From Fusobacterium sp. (lineage in GTDB: Bacteria > Fusobacteriota > Fusobacteriia > Fusobacteriales > Fusobacteriaceae), in the NCBI RefSeq assembly GCF_032477075.1, contig NZ_JAWDXO010000066.1:1-7124 (forward strand): 7,124 nucleotides of DNA, in the 5' to 3' direction. This document shows positions 5,488 through 7,124 of the stretch, piece by piece. The first letter of the stretch is position 1. Each line of letters opens with the position of its first letter. A program made the translations under genes and the position numbers. The notes under the pieces were generated by a model. The model was not told the origin of the DNA. It saw nothing but the letters and a program-made list of their open reading frames with translations, and did no database searches.

Positions 5488-6747
5488 ATGTTAGATAAGT
5501 CTATAAAGAAAACATTAGTAATAGGTTCAGGACCAATTATAATAGGACAGGCAGCAGAGTTTGACTATTCAGGAACTCAGGCTTGTGAAACATTAAAAAA
5601 AGAAGGAATAGAAGTTGTACTTATCAACTCTAACCCAGCAACAATAATGACAGATAAAGCAGTAGCTGACAGAATATATATTGAACCAATTACTTTAGAT
5701 TTTGTTGAAAAAGTAATTGCAAAGGAAAAACCTGATTCTGTAATTGCAGGAATGGGAGGACAGACTGGTCTGAACATGGTAGTTGAATTACATGAGAAAG
5801 GTATTCTTGAAAAATATGGAGTAAAAGTAATAGGAACACCTGTAGAAGCTATAAAAAAAGGGGAAGACAGGGAAATATTCAGAGAAACTATGAATAAACT
5901 TGGAGAACCTATTATTCAAAGTAAAATAGTGGAAAATCTTGAAGAAGGATTTGAAGTAGCAAGAGAAATAGGATATCCAGTAGTTGTAAGACCTGCATAT
6001 ACACTTGGAGGAACTGGTGGCGGAATAGCTAATGATCCAAATGAACTGGAAGATATTCTAATGAAAGGTCTTTCATTATCAATGGTAGGTCAAGTTTTAC
6101 TTGAAAAATCTATCTATGGATGGAAAGAAATTGAATATGAAGTAATAAGAGATAAAAATGGAAATACTATAGTTGTATGTAATATGGAAAATGTAGATCC
6201 AGTAGGAATCCATACTGGGGATTCAATAGTTGTTGCTCCTACACAGACTTTATCTGACAAGGAATGCAGAATGCTTAGAGCTTCAGCTGTGAAAATAGTA
6301 AATGAAGTTGGTGTTATTGGAGGATGCAATGTACAGTTTGCTCTGCATCCAAAATCATTTGAATATGCAATAATAGAGATTAATCCAAGAGTATCAAGAT
6401 CATCAGCACTGGCTTCTAAAGCAACAGGGTATCCAATAGCAAGAGTGTCAACAAAATTGGCTATGGGATATACTCTTAATGAAATAGTAAATGAAGCAAC
6501 TCAAACTACTTATGCTTGTTTTGATCCTACAATAGACTATATAGTTGTAAAAATACCTAAATGGCCATTTGATAAATTTAAAAAGGCAAATAGAAGATTA
6601 GGAACAAAAATGATGGCAACAGGGGAAGTTATGGCAATAGGAAATAACTTTGAAGCAGCATTTTTGAAAGGTATCAGATCACTGGAAATTGGAAGATATA
6701 ATTCTTTATGGAAAAAATTGAATGGATTGTTAAACAGGAAGAAATAA
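5488..6747 (+). CDS. carB: CarB N-terminal half: carboxyphosphate domain, cut short by a frame change
   Basis: The ATG at 5488 follows AGGAGGGG, which overlaps the carA stop, so the two are translated together. Of 419 codons, residues 1-404 are a well-conserved carboxyphosphate-synthesis ATP-grasp domain: GSGPIIIGQAAEFDYSG (13-29), NSNPATIMTD (47-56), GMGGQTGLN (88-96), EDREIF with Arg128, RPAYTLGGTGGGIA (168-181), GWKEIEYEV (211-219), IHTGDS (241-246) and EINPRVSRSSALASKATG (297-314, Glu297 and Asn299). Catalytic residues look intact. After GRY (402-404) similarity ends; the last 15 residues (NSLWKKLNGLLNRKK) are an out-of-frame reading of downstream carB. Full-length CarB has about 1,060-1,075 residues, so this product would hold only the first domain. 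Split CarB proteins exist in Methanocaldococcus and Aquifex, but about 50 residues are missing here. Confidence 0.9.
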   Translation: MLDKSIKKTLVIGSGPIIIGQAAEFDYSGTQACETLKKEGIEVVLINSNPATIMTDKAVADRIYIEPITLDFVEKVIAKEKPDSVIAGMGGQTGLNMVVELHEKGILEKYGVKVIGTPVEAIKKGEDREIFRETMNKLGEPIIQSKIVENLEEGFEVAREIGYPVVVRPAYTLGGTGGGIANDPNELEDILMKGLSLSMVGQVLLEKSIYGWKEIEYEVIRDKNGNTIVVCNMENVDPVGIHTGDSIVVAPTQTLSDKECRMLRASAVKIVNEVGVIGGCNVQFALHPKSFEYAIIEINPRVSRSSALASKATGYPIARVSTKLAMGYTLNEIVNEATQTTYACFDPTIDYIVVKIPKWPFDKFKKANRRLGTKMMATGEVMAIGNNFEAAFLKGIRSLEIGRYNSLWKKLNGLLNRKK

Positions 6748-7124
6748 TAAAAAGAATGTCTCTTAGAGATTTAGATGAAATATATCTAAGAAAACTTAAA
6801 AAGAAAGGTTTTTCTGATAGAGGTATTGCTGAGTTAATGAAAATAAGTGAGGAAGATATAACTTCTAAGAGAAAAGAGCATTATATATTACCAGTATATA
6901 AAATGGTGGATACTTGTGCTGGAGAATTTAAAGCCTCATCTTCATATTACTATTCAACATATGATCAGTATGATGAAGTAGAAGTATCTGACAGAAGAAA
7001 AATTGTAGTAATAGGTTCAGGACCAATCAGAATAGGTCAGGGGATAGAATTTGACTACTGTACAGTCCACGCAGTAAAGACACTGAAGAAATTAGGAATA
7101 GAAAGTATAATAATCAATAATAAC
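6702..7124 (+). pseudogene. carB: CarB continuation in the -1 frame (oligomerization and start of second ATP-grasp domain)
   Basis: From TTC 6702 a second frame, shifted by -1 relative to the carB start, runs open to the window edge (141 codons). It reads FFMEKIEWIVKQEE (like the E. coli WFLVQIEELVRLEE), then LRKLKKKGFSDRGIAELM, PVYKMVDTCAGEF, YYYSTYDQYDEVE and IGSGPIRIGQGIEFDYC, the opening of the carbamoyl-phosphate ATP-grasp domain. Compared with E. coli CarB, about 50 residues between GRY and FFMEK are absent: the first third of the oligomerization domain. Only two bases separate the Tyr404 codon from this frame, which points to one deletion of length 3n+1. ATG 6708 could be a start, but GGAAGA (6691-6696) is a poor, distant ribosome binding site. 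Residue conservation suggests a recent break. The rest of the gene lies outside the window. Confidence 0.85.

Noticed and set aside
5577..5777. 66-codon - strand ORF within carB
   Set aside because: Antisense to the conserved ATP-grasp domain; no start signals.
6114..6329. 71-codon - strand ORF within carB
   Set aside because: Antisense to the conserved carboxyphosphate domain; no start signals.
6691..6710. Independent start at ATG 6708 for a separately made CarB C-terminal half
   Set aside because: GGAAGA is weak and too distant to count as a good ribosome binding site. Reinitiation cannot be excluded but is not supported enough to annotate.
1..7124. CRISPR arrays, insertion sequences, tRNA or rRNA genes
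   Set aside because: No regularly spaced repeats, transposase-like ORFs, terminal inverted repeats or tRNA cloverleaf patterns were seen on either strand.

Overview
The window comes from an AT-rich, low-GC anaerobe. Codon use, strong AGGAGG-type ribosome binding sites and the character of the CarA, CarB, M20 and YfcC-family proteins suggest a member of Fusobacteriota (Fusobacterium-like). That assignment is inference from sequence character; no search was run.

Layout. Bases 1-148 (+) are the last 48 codons of a carB gene (carbamoyl-phosphate synthase large subunit), closed by a rho-independent terminator. A small exported protein of unknown function (482-811, +) follows with its own promoter. 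It converges on a leftward block through a bidirectional terminator (871-900). The leftward block holds a YfcC-family membrane transporter (914-2320, -). This is preceded by a recognisable lysine riboswitch (2458-2622, -) and a terminator/antiterminator platform (2371-2446). Further upstream is an M20-family amidohydrolase/dipeptidase (2761-3966, -) with its own promoter. From 4094 rightward there is a second car locus: a consensus promoter, a 46-codon Phe-rich leader ORF, a terminator directly after its stop codon, then carA (4338-5477) and carB (from 5488, running off the window).

How the parts work together. The lysine riboswitch strongly suggests that the YfcC-family protein is a lysine importer, switched off when lysine is plentiful. 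The neighbouring M20 enzyme could release lysine or related amino acids from dipeptides or acyl derivatives. The right-hand car locus looks abnormal. CarA has lost its whole glutaminase triad (Cys to Ser245, His to Met327, Glu to Asp329). carB carries a deletion of roughly 50 codons plus a frame change exactly at the boundary between the carboxyphosphate and oligomerization domains. The locus nevertheless keeps a fine promoter, good ribosome binding sites and a leader that resembles the UTP-sensing, translation-coupled attenuator of enterobacterial pyrBI. With another carB ending about 4 kb to the left, the simplest reading is a duplicated car locus. Its second copy is either an ammonia-dependent (CPS1-like) variant or a degenerating copy with carB recently broken.
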